This document shows, piece by piece, positions 54,496 through 63,481 of a DNA stretch of 64,000 nucleotides. The notes beneath the pieces were generated by a model. It was not told where the DNA came from and made no database searches. It saw only the letters and a list, made by a program, of their open reading frames with translations. Both the position numbers and the translations under genes were made by a program. Origin of the DNA: Fimbriimonadaceae bacterium (GTDB lineage: Bacteria > Armatimonadota > Fimbriimonadia > Fimbriimonadales > Fimbriimonadaceae); the NCBI GenBank assembly GCA_019454145.1, contig CP075366.1:2397564-2461563 (forward strand), in the 5' to 3' direction. Within the stretch, counting starts at the first letter, position 1, and each line of letters starts with the position of its first letter.

Positions 54496-54744
54496 TTAAG
54501 TGTCTGCGAGGCGACGGCCTTCCACAGCGTTTTTATCAATAAAGTCGCGCCAGTTGTCCGGTACATCGGTATCAACAAAAATTGCCGAAACAGGGCACTC
54601 CGGTTCGCACAAGCCGCAATCAATGCATTCGTCCGGATTGATAAACACCATGTCATCACCTTCGTAGATGCAATCTACAGGGCAGACAGTCATACAGGAT
54701 TTATCCTTTACTCCGATACAAGGTTCAGCGACGACGTATGGCAT
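54496..54744 (-). CDS. fdxA: 7Fe ferredoxin, FdxA-like
   Basis: A small electron carrier of 82 residues. Cys9, Cys17 and Cys50 fit the 3Fe-4S site, and Cys21, Cys40, Cys43 and Cys46 the 4Fe-4S site ([28 protein letters not shown]). GAGGCAA precedes the ATG and a -10-like CATAAT is at 54755-54760. It is divergent from the Fe-S carrier gene at 54995; the 250 bases between hold expression signals for both. Confidence 0.93.
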   Translation of the reverse strand: MPYVVAEPCIGVKDKSCMTVCPVDCIYEGDDMVFINPDECIDCGLCEPECPVSAIFVDTDVPDNWRDFIDKNAVEGRRLADT

Positions 54745-54994
54745 TTGCCTCTTTATTATGCAGAATTCATGCCTGGAGTTTCCAAACTAGGTGTTTTTTC
54801 AAGTCTTGAGATAGTTGCCGCATTGTTGACGCTCCAAATCCGGGTGGTCGAACTGGGAATCAAGCTAGAAAAGTACAGTTTTATAGGTCATTCGGGTGCA
54901 TATTCGGGCTGTTCTTCACACCTAGTCCCTACCAAAGCAACGATTACGCTGAATTCCGCCTAAAATGTAAGTAGGAGTTGCAAAGTAAATCTAA

Positions 54995-55372
54995 ATGGCA
55001 ATCACACTTTCAGAACGGGCTGTATGCGAGTTGAAGGAACTCATTGTTAGCCAAGAGAATATGTCGGCTGCTCTGCGGGTATGGGTCGCAGGCGGTGGAT
55101 GCTCTGGTTTGACTTACGGGATGGCACTGGATAACGGTGATCCTGAAGAAGGCGACAACGTCTTTGAACAGTCCGGTATTAAAGTTGTAATTGATTCCAT
55201 GAGCCTTCAGTACATGAACGGCTCCACAGTGGATTACGTGGACGACATGATGGGCGGCGGTTTCAAGATCGAAAATCCAAACGCAACCGGTAGCTGCGGA
55301 TGCGGCTCCAGCTTTAAGACCGAAGATGGTCAAGGCGGCGGTGGTTGCGGTAGCTGCGGTTGCGCAAGCTAA
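54995..55372 (+). CDS. A-type iron-sulfur carrier/insertion protein with extra Cys-rich tail
   Basis: HesB/IscA/ErpA family, which receives and passes on Fe-S clusters. The three conserved cysteines are C36 (VAGGGCSGLTYG), C101 and C103 (SCGCGSSF). After the usual end at about residue 107 an extra tail adds C118, C121 and C123 in GGGGCGSCGC. The tail is unusual and could hold metal. ErpA and IscA cannot be told apart here. It is single, followed by a strong terminator. Confidence 0.88.
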   Translation: MAITLSERAVCELKELIVSQENMSAALRVWVAGGGCSGLTYGMALDNGDPEEGDNVFEQSGIKVVIDSMSLQYMNGSTVDYVDDMMGGGFKIENPNATGSCGCGSSFKTEDGQGGGGCGSCGCAS

Positions 55373-55393
55373 ATAACCAAGCAACAACAAATT

Positions 55394-55427
55394 AAAAAGC
55401 CTGACTCAAACTGAGTCAGGCTTTTTT
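55394..55427. terminator. Bidirectional terminator between convergent genes
   Basis: A perfect 15-base stem, 55394-55408 with 55412-55426, including A5 and T6 arms, so it can work on both strands. It lies between the Fe-S carrier gene and the small PilZ gene. Confidence 0.9.
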
Positions 55428-55446
55428 GTGTGATCGGGAGAGTTTT

Positions 55447-55812
55447 TTAGCCAGTCAGCATTTCGCCTTGGGCTTTGAATACGCTGTGTACATATTCCAC
55501 CCACTCAATGCGTTCCATGGCTGAGGTTGGGATCAGTCGGAATCCGGTTGAGAAAAGGTCGGAGCCATCAATTTCGATTGAGTTCAGGGCTTCGCCATGA
55601 ACGACCACTGGGCTTGCGTTTCCGCGACCGATTTCAATTGCGTACTTTGATCCAGCAACGAAGGGAGTACGGGATCGCACTTGAAGTCCGCCTAAGCTGA
55701 TGTCAACGATTACAGAACGGGTTGAATCCGTGCTGCCATCTTTAGTAAGGATTGCGTAGTCCATGAGCTCGAATCGAGCGTGTTTTCTACGATCAGACAG
55801 GTTGTGTTCCAT
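55447..55812 (-). CDS. Stand-alone PilZ domain protein, c-di-GMP binding type
   Basis: A single PilZ domain of 121 residues. Both binding motifs are intact: RKHAR (R9 and R13) and DISLGG (D37, S39, G42). It is thus a likely c-di-GMP receptor, unlike the two paralogues upstream. It is transcribed in the same direction as the HD-GYP gene, whose 3' end lies 74 bases upstream of its start, so phosphodiesterase and receptor may share a transcript. Confidence 0.88.
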   Translation of the reverse strand: MEHNLSDRRKHARFELMDYAILTKDGSTDSTRSVIVDISLGGLQVRSRTPFVAGSKYAIEIGRGNASPVVVHGEALNSIEIDGSDLFSTGFRLIPTSAMERIEWVEYVHSVFKAQGEMLTG

Positions 55813-55886
55813 TTCTTTGTTTGCTCCCGGTGTTCACACCACTACTTATTGTTCTTATTGGTTCAAATAAGCAGTTTCCTTAGTCT

Positions 55887-58067
55887 TTATGCCGCATTCG
55901 AGTCCGTTTTTAATGCGTCTTGTGGAATTAATCCATTTTCTCGGATGACGTGGCAGAAAGTTGAAAACAGTTGGTAATCGATTTCGCCTTTTTCGGCAAG
56001 CCCGTGCATCACATCAAGAACCCTATCAATCTCCATGCCCTTACGATAAGCGCGGGTAGAGGTCATTGCGTCGAAGATGTCAGCGATAGCAGAGATACGG
56101 ACGAGCACGGAGAGCTCGTCGCCTTTCAGGCCATCTGGGTAGCCCTTTCCGTCTAACCGCTCGTGGTGCCAACGCACAATCGGAAGACACTCTTGGAACA
56201 TCGCGATGTTTTCAATGATCGCCACCCCGTATTCAGGGTGCTTTTTAATGATCGCATACTCTTCATCCGTAAGCTTATCGGGCTTGGTGAGGATTGCGTC
56301 CGGAATACCGATTTTTCCAACGTCATGGACAAGGGTTCCGAGTTCGAGAATTCGTTTCTCGTATGGCCCGAGGCCGATTGCATCGCCGAGCATTAGGCTG
56401 TACTGCATCACCCGCTCAGAGTGACCAGCGGTGTACGGATCCTTAGCTTCAACCGCTTTAACAAGCGCTCGGACAACACTTTCCAGGTTTTCTTCAAGTT
56501 CGGCGAGCGCGTTGGCCAGAAGTTTGTTCTTGTGCTCAACTTCTCGGTAGGCGTTTTCAACGGCTTGTCCCGCTTCCACCGTTGGGGTCATGTCAATCGA
56601 GAATCCGAGCATGCGCCGGCAAATGCCATCCACATCGTAAACGGGAACGCCCCGAGTTTCCATGTGCTGGGTTTGCGAACCGTCAAAGTTCAGGCGGTAC
56701 AGAATTCGGAAAGATCGTGCCTCTTGAGCCGCAGCCATGAGCTCATGAATTGTTTTTTCTTGGTCATCTTCATGAATTGCCGCGCGAAGATCAGAAAGGT
56801 GTGCTTGCCCAGGCGATCTGACTTGCTCAAGCCATTCTGAATTGGCAAAAGTGATGTCGCCATTTTCGAGAATAAACATTCCAACCGGAAGGTTTTCAAT
56901 AAGACTGGTCAGCTGCGCCTGGAAGGAACTAGATTCGGATCGCGCACGGGCAACAGATTCGTCAAGATTCGCGCTGTACCGAACAATAGTAAATACAACG
57001 ATACCAAGGAGAGCAACCCCGATCATTAACCTTAGAATAGATTTGTGCTGATCTTTTTCCGCATTTTTTAGGAGCGTTTGCTGAACCACGGTAGAAGACT
57101 TTAATTTGCCAATGATTTCATCTAGTTGCTTGAGATTTGCGCTATTAGGTTGGAGATCATTCTCCTCGGAATTATCTGTCCAATTGATCGAAACAAGACG
57201 CAATGCGGAATTCAAGGTTTCGTGAAGCTCTTGCGTGACTTTCCCTCGCAAAGTGGCTTCATTTCGGGCCTCCATCGCTAAAGTGAGGGCGTTCTCTTGG
57301 CTTTGAGATTTCGATGTTATTTCCGCAATTTTTTGAACATGCGAAAGGCTCATCACAACCTCAAAAATAACAAAGAGCACGAGAACACCAAGGGCAATTT
57401 CAGTGGCTAGTCTGAGTTTGCTGGAAGTGGCCCGGAAGAGATTTTCTTCAAATCCTCGCGCTACTGGGCCAGCCGCGATCCAGGCGGTTGCTAAGCCAAG
57501 TATGAGAACAAGCAAGCCCGTAAGGCGCAAGCTGTTAAGAATTTTTTGATCGCCAAACTGAATTTTCTTTACGTCTCGATCAACTTCTACAACTCCCACC
57601 ACATTTCCGGCGGAGTTAATGACCGGAGCAAATGCCGAATACCAAGTCCCCCAGCGGTCTTCAAACGGTTCTTGGCTCGCTACACCTACTCTGTTAGTCA
57701 GCGATTCGACAAGTTCGTTAGGGATGTCGTCGGCTGGATCGAGAAGTTTGGATTTCGATTTTTCTTGACCACCCAATGAGGCATCAACAACAAAGTGATA
57801 TTGAGGCCCAATTTGTTTGAGAACCGCCACGTGATCAATATCTGAGGCAGAACTAGAAATAGCTTCGAGCTTTTTTGTTTCCTCAATAAATTGCGGAGTT
57901 TCCGTTTGAGTCGGCTCTTCTAAAGCTTTAATTGCATCAGGATTGACTTGGAGCGCAATGACTTCAGCCAACGACCGTAACTGGGCTCGATTTTGTTCGT
58001 GATAAGTTTCCAGAGAAGACTGATAGATTAAGTAAACGCAGAGCGCACCTACCGCCGTGAACAACAC
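55887..58067 (-). CDS. Membrane sensor HD-GYP c-di-GMP phosphodiesterase with PAS domain
   Basis: Order: N-terminal membrane helix, extracytoplasmic sensor (about 20-180), second helix, long linker with coiled coil and another helix near 350, PAS domain (about 385-500), HD-GYP domain (540-710). HD is in VHDVGKIGIP (H581 and D582) and GYP in DGKGYPDG near 639-646, so catalysis is likely. The GTG at 58067 would start inside the first membrane helix; the frame is open further up to an ATT at 58109 that has GGAG 6 bases ahead, which may be the true start. The sensor ligand is unknown. Confidence 0.88.
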   Translation of the reverse strand: MLFTAVGALCVYLIYQSSLETYHEQNRAQLRSLAEVIALQVNPDAIKALEEPTQTETPQFIEETKKLEAISSSASDIDHVAVLKQIGPQYHFVVDASLGGQEKSKSKLLDPADDIPNELVESLTNRVGVASQEPFEDRWGTWYSAFAPVINSAGNVVGVVEVDRDVKKIQFGDQKILNSLRLTGLLVLILGLATAWIAAGPVARGFEENLFRATSSKLRLATEIALGVLVLFVIFEVVMSLSHVQKIAEITSKSQSQENALTLAMEARNEATLRGKVTQELHETLNSALRLVSINWTDNSEENDLQPNSANLKQLDEIIGKLKSSTVVQQTLLKNAEKDQHKSILRLMIGVALLGIVVFTIVRYSANLDESVARARSESSSFQAQLTSLIENLPVGMFILENGDITFANSEWLEQVRSPGQAHLSDLRAAIHEDDQEKTIHELMAAAQEARSFRILYRLNFDGSQTQHMETRGVPVYDVDGICRRMLGFSIDMTPTVEAGQAVENAYREVEHKNKLLANALAELEENLESVVRALVKAVEAKDPYTAGHSERVMQYSLMLGDAIGLGPYEKRILELGTLVHDVGKIGIPDAILTKPDKLTDEEYAIIKKHPEYGVAIIENIAMFQECLPIVRWHHERLDGKGYPDGLKGDELSVLVRISAIADIFDAMTSTRAYRKGMEIDRVLDVMHGLAEKGEIDYQLFSTFCHVIRENGLIPQDALKTDSNAA

Positions 58068-58203
58068 AGCGAGAGATAAAAAGACTCCCAGCCTTGACCT
58101 GTTTTGAATAGTGCTCTCCGTTTGGGAAGAGTTCCCCGCAATTATTCTTGGTTGATTCTGGGGTTCTCAAGAGGGTTGAGGTTTTTGAACTTAAAAATTA
58201 ATA

Positions 58204-58233
58204 AGCCCTCCGAACCTTTCGGGCCGGAGGGCT
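58204..58233 (-). terminator. Terminator between the copper-amine-oxidase-like gene and HD-GYP gene
   Basis: AGCCCTCCG at 58204-58212 pairs perfectly with CGGAGGGCT at 58225-58233. On the minus strand T/A-rich sequence (TATTAATTTTTA) follows. It closes the gene at 58256-59611. Confidence 0.75.
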
Positions 58234-58255
58234 ACAAGTCAGGATGAGAGTTGAC

Positions 58256-59611
58256 TTACTTTTTCTTGGTTGCGGATTGAATCAATACGTGACCAGTATT
58301 TGGGTCGTATTGAACATCAATCTTGAGTGCTTCAGCCATAAAGCTGAGTGGAACGATAGATCGGCCTCTTTCGAGGAACGGAGCCATTTCCATGATGACA
58401 CTGTGTCCATCTACCTTTGCATTTGGATCGCCAATCTTGAACCATACGTTCATTGCATCAGCAGAAGCGGTAACGGATTTCGTGTCGTTGTCCCACTTTA
58501 CGTCTCCGCCGTAACCTTCAAAAAGGTGTCGGAATGGAGTGAGGGGGACGCCGTTGGTGACTCGAGGAGCAACATCGAAGTTAACTTTGTTTCCATCAAG
58601 GAAGATGTCGAAGGAGTCCACGTCGGCAAGTCGTCGGCCTTTATTGATCGCCAATGGCTTAAGACCAGTGTGATTGATTGTTGGAACCGTGCCTTCAACT
58701 GGCTTAGTTGTGTTCGCATTGATTGCGATCAATTCTTCTGGCTTGTTAGGATCATTGGTGATCGTAACGTTCTTCGGCTCGTTAGCATTCACCTTGCCAG
58801 CAGTTCCCTTTGGATCGGCTGTTTTCGGGCCAGTTGCTTCACCTTGGCTGTTGGTGGTTGAACCTTTTGCTGAGGTCACAGTTGGGTTCATCGGAACCGT
58901 TACTGGTTGCTCTTCGCCTTTTGCCGGAGTATTTGGCTTAGCGGTAGGAATTTCTTCGGTGTTTTGTCGTTTGGTGCGACCACCTGGGTTATTGACAAAC
59001 AAGCGAAGCTTTTCGGTTTTGAACGTTGCGTTTGCATCATCCACAACCCAAGCTTGAACTTCGTGCCATCCGTTAGGGACGGTCATCGTATCCCAGCGAT
59101 AGCTGTAAGGAGGGAAGTTCTTGAGAATCTTAAATTCATCGTTGACAAAGAAGCTGACATAAACGTTTTTCAGTTGCTGTCGGAAACCAACTTTAATTTC
59201 AACCACGCCTTGGTTATTTGAATCTGGCTTTGGTGAAACAAAGAAAACTGGGCCTTCGCCGCTTCGGTCAATCTTGATGTCAGATTTCTGAGTACCAAGG
59301 AGCTTGCCTTGAGCATCGAAAAGTCGGATTTCGACTTTGTTGCTTCCAGTTTCGAGGTTTGCCGTGTCGATGTCAAAGGTTGTTTCGCCCGAATTGAAGT
59401 CGGCAGAAACTTGCTTTGATTGCACGCTGACTCCGTTGATTCGAAGTTCAACCATGCTTGCACGAGCACCGTCGTACTTAATTGTCAATGTTTTATTGTT
59501 GGCGGCCCGATCAATCATGATCGAAGCGTCAACAAAGCTGGCATGTGCCGCAAGTGCCGTTAACAGCAGCCCCGCACACAAAGCAAGCTTGGACTTGATT
59601 CCGTTTCTCAT
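58256..59611 (-). CDS. Exported protein with C-terminal copper amine oxidase-like domain
   Basis: The signal peptide MRNGIKSKLALCAGLLLTALAAHA is followed by two Ig-like beta domains (about 30-200), a Pro/Thr/Asn/Lys linker (205-300), and a copper-amine-oxidase N-terminal-like domain (about 320-450: INKGRRLADVDSFDIFLDGN, LTPFRHLFEGYGGDVKWDN, RSIVPLSFMAEALKIDVQYD). This last domain binds cell-wall or surface polymers and is not an oxidase. Length 451 residues. It is monocistronic with its own terminator. The role is probably structural in the envelope. Confidence 0.83.
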   Translation of the reverse strand: MRNGIKSKLALCAGLLLTALAAHASFVDASIMIDRAANNKTLTIKYDGARASMVELRINGVSVQSKQVSADFNSGETTFDIDTANLETGSNKVEIRLFDAQGKLLGTQKSDIKIDRSGEGPVFFVSPKPDSNNQGVVEIKVGFRQQLKNVYVSFFVNDEFKILKNFPPYSYRWDTMTVPNGWHEVQAWVVDDANATFKTEKLRLFVNNPGGRTKRQNTEEIPTAKPNTPAKGEEQPVTVPMNPTVTSAKGSTTNSQGEATGPKTADPKGTAGKVNANEPKNVTITNDPNKPEELIAINANTTKPVEGTVPTINHTGLKPLAINKGRRLADVDSFDIFLDGNKVNFDVAPRVTNGVPLTPFRHLFEGYGGDVKWDNDTKSVTASADAMNVWFKIGDPNAKVDGHSVIMEMAPFLERGRSIVPLSFMAEALKIDVQYDPNTGHVLIQSATKKK

Positions 59612-59779
59612 CCCGTATTTGTCCCAAATGTTGGCTAGAGCCTAGGGCTCATGACCAAATTTTTGGCATAAATTGACCAAGAGTCAGACTTACACCGCCT
59701 ATATAATAGCTGGTCCCAGGGAAAAAACGCATACTTTCTGTAATTCAGCCGAGAATTTAATCAAATCCACAAGATAAAT

Positions 59780-60985
59780 GTGGAACAAGCATATTCGAGG
59801 CGGGAGTTTATGAAAGAGATGTTCGTCGAAAAAGTGTCGAATTTTGATCGACTGGGGCAATGGGAAGTGCGCGACGGCGTATGCCACTTAAAGGCGCATG
59901 TGTGGCAGGGTCATACATGGGAGCACGAGATCAAAATCTACCGACCACTAGTGGAATCGGTTTCGGACGCATGCTACGTTGAAATCACTGGCGACAACGC
60001 AGGCGCAGTAGATGATAGTTATGGTCAAGCGTTAGCAGATGCGTTGCGAATGCCGGTTGCTACTGTTTTTCAGGTTCCCAATCAGCCTCTTTGGGAAATG
60101 CGTGAAGATGACCTGATTGCACACACCTTTGAAAAGTTTGTTGAAACCGGCGATGCCGAGTGGCCTCTCCTTGTACCGATGGTTCGGTCGGCAGTTTGTG
60201 CTCTCGATACTTTGGATGCATGGTTTGAAGGGAAATTCAAAAAGTACATCGTCGGTGGTGCAAGCAAGCGCGGATGGACGAGCTGGTTGCTGGCGCAAGT
60301 CGGTGATGAGCGAGTGGCTGGAATCGTTCCTGTCGTTTTTGACAACCTAGGAATCAGCGTTCAATTAAAACGGCAAGAGGAGCTTTGGTCAGAACAAAGC
60401 CCGATGCTTGATGACTACACCCGTCGCAAGCTCCACGAAATTTCAAGCACTCCACGAGGCCAAGAATTGGTCGAAATGGTTGATCCATGGACTGGTTTGG
60501 CTGATCAGAAAGTGCCAGCGATGGTCATTACAGGAAGCAACGATCCATTCTGGACAGTTGACGCGGCTCGACACTATTACGCGAACTTGCCGAAAGGTTC
60601 TGGTTTGCTTGTCGTGCCAAACATGGGCCACTCAACCGGGGAGTGGGAATTCCGCCTGAGCACGGTTGCGGCTTTCTGTAACGCTTGTTTGGGCAAGTGT
60701 GCGTTCCCCGAAGTTTATTTCGAAATCGTCGAAGGCGAGCGGGGCGTAGAGTTCATCTGCAATTCAGAAGTCAATCCAAACGCAGTTCGAATTTGGGGCG
60801 CAACGAGCGAAAACTACTGGTTCGCCGATAGTGAGTTTTTTGTGGACATCCTTCCGGAAACCAATGTACGGATTCGTAAACAACGCGAACAAAACCAAGC
60901 GTTGTTCTTGGAAGTGGAATTTGCGGGAAGCCACGGGCCAGTTCGGTTGACCAGTCCGTGCGCGATTATTCCTAAGATTGCTTAA
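59780..60985 (+). CDS. PhoPQ-activated pathogenicity-related family hydrolase, no signal peptide
   Basis: An alpha/beta hydrolase of the PhoPQ-related family (relatives include PqaA and Dictyostelium AprA). The nucleophile Ser lies in VGGASKRGWTSWL (S162), with VITGSNDPFW and VPNMGHSTG carrying the likely Asp and His. Many relatives are exported, but no signal is seen here. The start is uncertain: GTG 59780 lacks a ribosome site, while ATG 59810 has GGCGGGAG directly ahead. TATAAT is at 59702-59707. The substrate is unknown. Confidence 0.82.
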   Translation: MEQAYSRREFMKEMFVEKVSNFDRLGQWEVRDGVCHLKAHVWQGHTWEHEIKIYRPLVESVSDACYVEITGDNAGAVDDSYGQALADALRMPVATVFQVPNQPLWEMREDDLIAHTFEKFVETGDAEWPLLVPMVRSAVCALDTLDAWFEGKFKKYIVGGASKRGWTSWLLAQVGDERVAGIVPVVFDNLGISVQLKRQEELWSEQSPMLDDYTRRKLHEISSTPRGQELVEMVDPWTGLADQKVPAMVITGSNDPFWTVDAARHYYANLPKGSGLLVVPNMGHSTGEWEFRLSTVAAFCNACLGKCAFPEVYFEIVEGERGVEFICNSEVNPNAVRIWGATSENYWFADSEFFVDILPETNVRIRKQREQNQALFLEVEFAGSHGPVRLTSPCAIIPKIA

Positions 60986-61005
60986 GCGAGGAGACTGAAA
61001 AATCT

Positions 61006-61033
61006 AAAGGGAGTCCAAATGGACTCCCTTTTT
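61006..61033. terminator. Bidirectional terminator between convergent genes
   Basis: AAAGGGAGTCCA at 61006-61017 pairs with TGGACTCCCTTT at 61020-61031; T-rich on the right and A-rich on the left, so it can stop both the hydrolase and queF transcripts. It abuts the queF stop. Confidence 0.88.
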
Positions 61034-61421
61034 ATTCTGGTTTAGAACCTGTTTCTACCGTAATCACACTGCCGATCCCACCGCGAACGGCAAACCTCCC
61101 TGTCACCTGCATCCAGCGCGGATTGCAAACCCCGCTCAATTCATCAAGCAATCGGTTGGTAACTGCTTCATAGAAAATCCCTTCGTTGCGGAAGCTGTGG
61201 TAATAGAACTTGAGCGATTTCAACTCAATACATTTTTCATCAGGAATGTATTCCAACTCGATGGTGGCGAAGTCTGGCATCCCCGTAATTGGGCAGACAG
61301 AAGTGAATTCTGGCGTGGAGTGGTGGATCACATAATTCCGGTGCGGAGCGGGATTGGGGAACGTTTCCAGAATTGATTGACTCATGGTCATGGAATGTAC
61401 CAGTGAGGGTGAGAAGGACAT
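61032..61421 (-). CDS. queF: NADPH-dependent 7-cyano-7-deazaguanine reductase
   Basis: QueF reduces preQ0 to preQ1 in queuosine synthesis. The short type I form: catalytic Cys in [14 protein letters not shown] (C43 in this frame), the QueF motif [20 protein letters not shown], and [10 protein letters not shown] near the end. At 129 residues the N-terminal portion may be overlong; ATG 61391 or 61385 are in-frame alternatives (from [11 protein letters not shown]). No other queuosine gene is near. It is divergent from fabD with 24 bases between. Confidence 0.93.
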   Translation of the reverse strand: MSFSPSLVHSMTMSQSILETFPNPAPHRNYVIHHSTPEFTSVCPITGMPDFATIELEYIPDEKCIELKSLKFYYHSFRNEGIFYEAVTNRLLDELSGVCNPRWMQVTGRFAVRGGIGSVITVETGSKPE

Positions 61422-61433
61422 GGTTCAGAGGGG

Positions 61434-61439
61434 TACAGT
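61434..61439 (+). promoter_or_regulatory. Candidate -10 element of fabD, leaderless spacing
   Basis: TACAGT is 6 bases before ATG 61446. GGGG between them might be a weak ribosome site, but its spacing is too short. Confidence 0.4.
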
Positions 61440-61445
61440 TGGGGC

Positions 61446-62378
61446 ATGATTGCCGTGGTTTTTCCGGGTCAAGGTTCCCAGCGACCGGGGATGGGTCAGG
61501 ATCTTTACAAGCAGAATTCGTACGCCCGCCAGGTGTTCGACCAAGTTGAACAGGCCACTGGCATTAATGTTTCCAGCCTTTGCTTTAATAGCGACGAAGA
61601 AACTTTGCGGCAAACCCAAAACGCGCAAATCGCACTCTATACATGTGGGTTGGCGGCGTTCTATGCGTTTCACGACGCTTGCCCAACGGTCAAATTTAAC
61701 GCGGCGGCCGGGCATAGTGTTGGCGAATATGCGGCACTGGTGGCTGCGGGAATTCTTTCGCTGGAAGAAGGAGCACAGTTAGTTCAAAAGCGAGGCGATA
61801 TCATGGCGCGGGCCGGACAACTCCGTCCAGGAACCATGGCGGCGGTACTCGGATTGGATCGCAGTGAGATTGAACCGATCCTCAAAACCGTCAAAAGTGG
61901 AACTGCAGTTGTCGCGAATGACAACTGTCCAGGTCAGTTAGTGATTAGCGGAGATTTGGATGCCGTTCAAGAGGCCACTGCGCTTCTCGGCGAAAAAGGA
62001 GCAAAGCGAGTTCTGCCTCTTTCGGTCAGCGGCGCATTCCATAGTCCATTGATGGATGAGCCAGCAGAAAGCATGCGTACAGCCCTCGATCAAGCGCATT
62101 GGCAGAAAGGTGAACTTCCTGTTTACAGCAATGTAACGACAAAGCCTGGATCAGATTGGCCTGACCTACTTGAGAAGCAACTCAAGTCGCCGGTTTTGTG
62201 GACTGATTCCGTACAGCAAATGATTAGCGACGGAATCACAACTTTTATTGAATGCGGTAGCGGAGAAGTCCTGACAGGATTGCTCCGTCGTATAAACAAG
62301 GAATCGGTGGGCTTGCGAGTGCTCGATGTAGCAACGTTAGAAGAAACGCAGAAAAGCGTATGCGGTGATCAATCATGA
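61446..62378 (+). CDS. fabD: Malonyl-CoA:ACP transacylase
   Basis: FabD loads malonyl groups onto acyl carrier protein. VFPGQGSQRPGMG at 5-17, nucleophile Ser91 in GHSVGEYAAL, and a His in VSGAFHSPLM near 200. The 310 residues are normal. It opens the fabD-fabG-acpP-fabF run and overlaps fabG by four bases. fabH and plsX, often in such clusters, are not in this window; it starts right after a short divergent gap, so they do not precede it. Confidence 0.96.
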   Translation: MIAVVFPGQGSQRPGMGQDLYKQNSYARQVFDQVEQATGINVSSLCFNSDEETLRQTQNAQIALYTCGLAAFYAFHDACPTVKFNAAAGHSVGEYAALVAAGILSLEEGAQLVQKRGDIMARAGQLRPGTMAAVLGLDRSEIEPILKTVKSGTAVVANDNCPGQLVISGDLDAVQEATALLGEKGAKRVLPLSVSGAFHSPLMDEPAESMRTALDQAHWQKGELPVYSNVTTKPGSDWPDLLEKQLKSPVLWTDSVQQMISDGITTFIECGSGEVLTGLLRRINKESVGLRVLDVATLEETQKSVCGDQS

Positions 62379-63118
62379 TGAATTTTAAAGATGAAGTCGT
62401 AGCAGTAACTGGCGCGAGTCGGGGCATTGGTCAAGCCATTGCAATGAAGTTTGCCGAGCTTGGCGCCAGCGTTGCCTGCATGGCAACCAGCGAAGCCAAC
62501 GCGGCAAAAACCCGTGATCTGATTGTTGAAACTGGTGGCGTTGCAGCGGCATTTGCAATAGATGTTTCGAGCGAAGAAAGTGTGGCGAGCGCATTCAAAG
62601 CAGCTTCTTCTGACTTGGGCGAAATCTCCGTATTAGTCAACAACGCCGGGGTCACTCGCGACGGTTTGATGATGCGCATGAAAAGCGAGGATTGGGACAC
62701 AGTTCTCAACACCAACCTCAAAGGCTCCTACAACTGCATCCAGGCGGTGATGAAGGGAATGATGAAAGCTCGGTACGGGCGGATCATTAATATTTCCAGT
62801 GTGGTTGGGCTCCACGGAGCACCTGGCCAAGCCAACTATGCCGCTAGCAAAGCCGGATTGATCGGTTTGACCATGGCGACGGCAAAGGAACTTGGGAGCC
62901 GTGGAATCACTTGCAATGCAGTTGCTCCTGGCTTCATTGAAACCGACATGACCAGCGATTTACCCGAAGATTTTCGCGAATACGTGCAGAAAACAGCACC
63001 GGCTGGTCGCTTAGGAACTCCGGGTGATATCGCGGCGGCAGTTGTGTTTCTAGCTTCGAGTGAAGCGGCTTATATCACGGGTCAAACTCTCACCGTAGAC
63101 GGGGGCCTGTTCATTTAA
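62375..63118 (+). CDS. fabG: 3-oxoacyl-ACP reductase
   Basis: FabG reduces the beta-keto group with NADPH. The Rossmann motif TGASRGIGQA is at 13-22, NNAGVTRDGLMMRM near 86-99, and the Ser-Tyr-Lys triad is in NISSVVGLHGAPGQANYAASKAG. Length of 247 residues and the C-terminal ITGQTLTVDGGLFI are typical. It is coupled to fabD by ATGA. Two consecutive ATG codons make the exact start a matter of one residue. Confidence 0.96.
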   Translation: MMNFKDEVVAVTGASRGIGQAIAMKFAELGASVACMATSEANAAKTRDLIVETGGVAAAFAIDVSSEESVASAFKAASSDLGEISVLVNNAGVTRDGLMMRMKSEDWDTVLNTNLKGSYNCIQAVMKGMMKARYGRIINISSVVGLHGAPGQANYAASKAGLIGLTMATAKELGSRGITCNAVAPGFIETDMTSDLPEDFREYVQKTAPAGRLGTPGDIAAAVVFLASSEAAYITGQTLTVDGGLFI

Positions 63119-63173
63119 GTGCAAAAGACCCGACTAGCCCTGGCAACTTAGCTAGGCGATTGGGAGTAATATA

Positions 63174-63189
63174 GGGCGGGCAAACGCCC
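63174..63189 (+). promoter_or_regulatory. Hairpin in the acpP upstream region
   Basis: GGGCG at 63174-63178 pairs with CGCCC at 63185-63189, just after a -10-like TAATAT (63167-63172), so acpP may have its own promoter and a structured 5' end. AAAGGA follows before the ATG. Confidence 0.35.
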
Positions 63190-63212
63190 CCGACAAAGGA
63201 AAATTCAGCATT

Positions 63213-63449
63213 ATGTCAGCAACAGTTTTTGATCGCGTTAAAAAGGTCATTTGTGAGCAGCTCAGCGTTACCGAAAGTGAAGTAACTATGGAAAAGAGAT
63301 TCCAAGAAGACCTCAACGCCGATTCGCTGGACGTGGTGGAACTCATCATGGCCCTTGAAGAAGAGTTTTCAATCGAAATTCCCGATGACGACGTTACCAA
63401 CATGAAAGCGGTCAGCGATGTTGTTAACTACATCGAAGAAAAGGTTTGA
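63213..63449 (+). CDS. acpP: Acyl carrier protein
   Basis: The 78-residue carrier holds growing acyl chains on phosphopantetheine. The attachment Ser38 is in [20 protein letters not shown], the standard motif. AAAGGA stands 12 bases before the ATG. It also supplies octanoyl chains to LipB. A small perfect hairpin, CTAGCA at 63453-63458 with TGCTAG at 63464-63469, lies between it and fabF and might trim the mRNA to favour acpP; that is a guess. Confidence 0.97.
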   Translation: MSATVFDRVKKVICEQLSVTESEVTMEKRFQEDLNADSLDVVELIMALEEEFSIEIPDDDVTNMKAVSDVVNYIEEKV

Positions 63450-63481
63450 TTTCTAGCAATCTCTGCTAGTCAACTTTAAAC

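Noticed and set aside
54745-54963. 72-codon frame between ferredoxin and Fe-S carrier genes
   Set aside because: It begins exactly opposite the ferredoxin start, lacks a ribosome site and covers the likely promoters of both genes.
58244-58861. 205-codon plus-strand frame
   Set aside because: It mirrors the copper-amine-oxidase-like gene and shows no domain or start signal.
59673-59707. TTGACC with TATAAT as a full sigma70-type promoter
   Set aside because: The spacer is 23 bases, too long for a normal pair. Only the TATAAT is kept as a possible -10.
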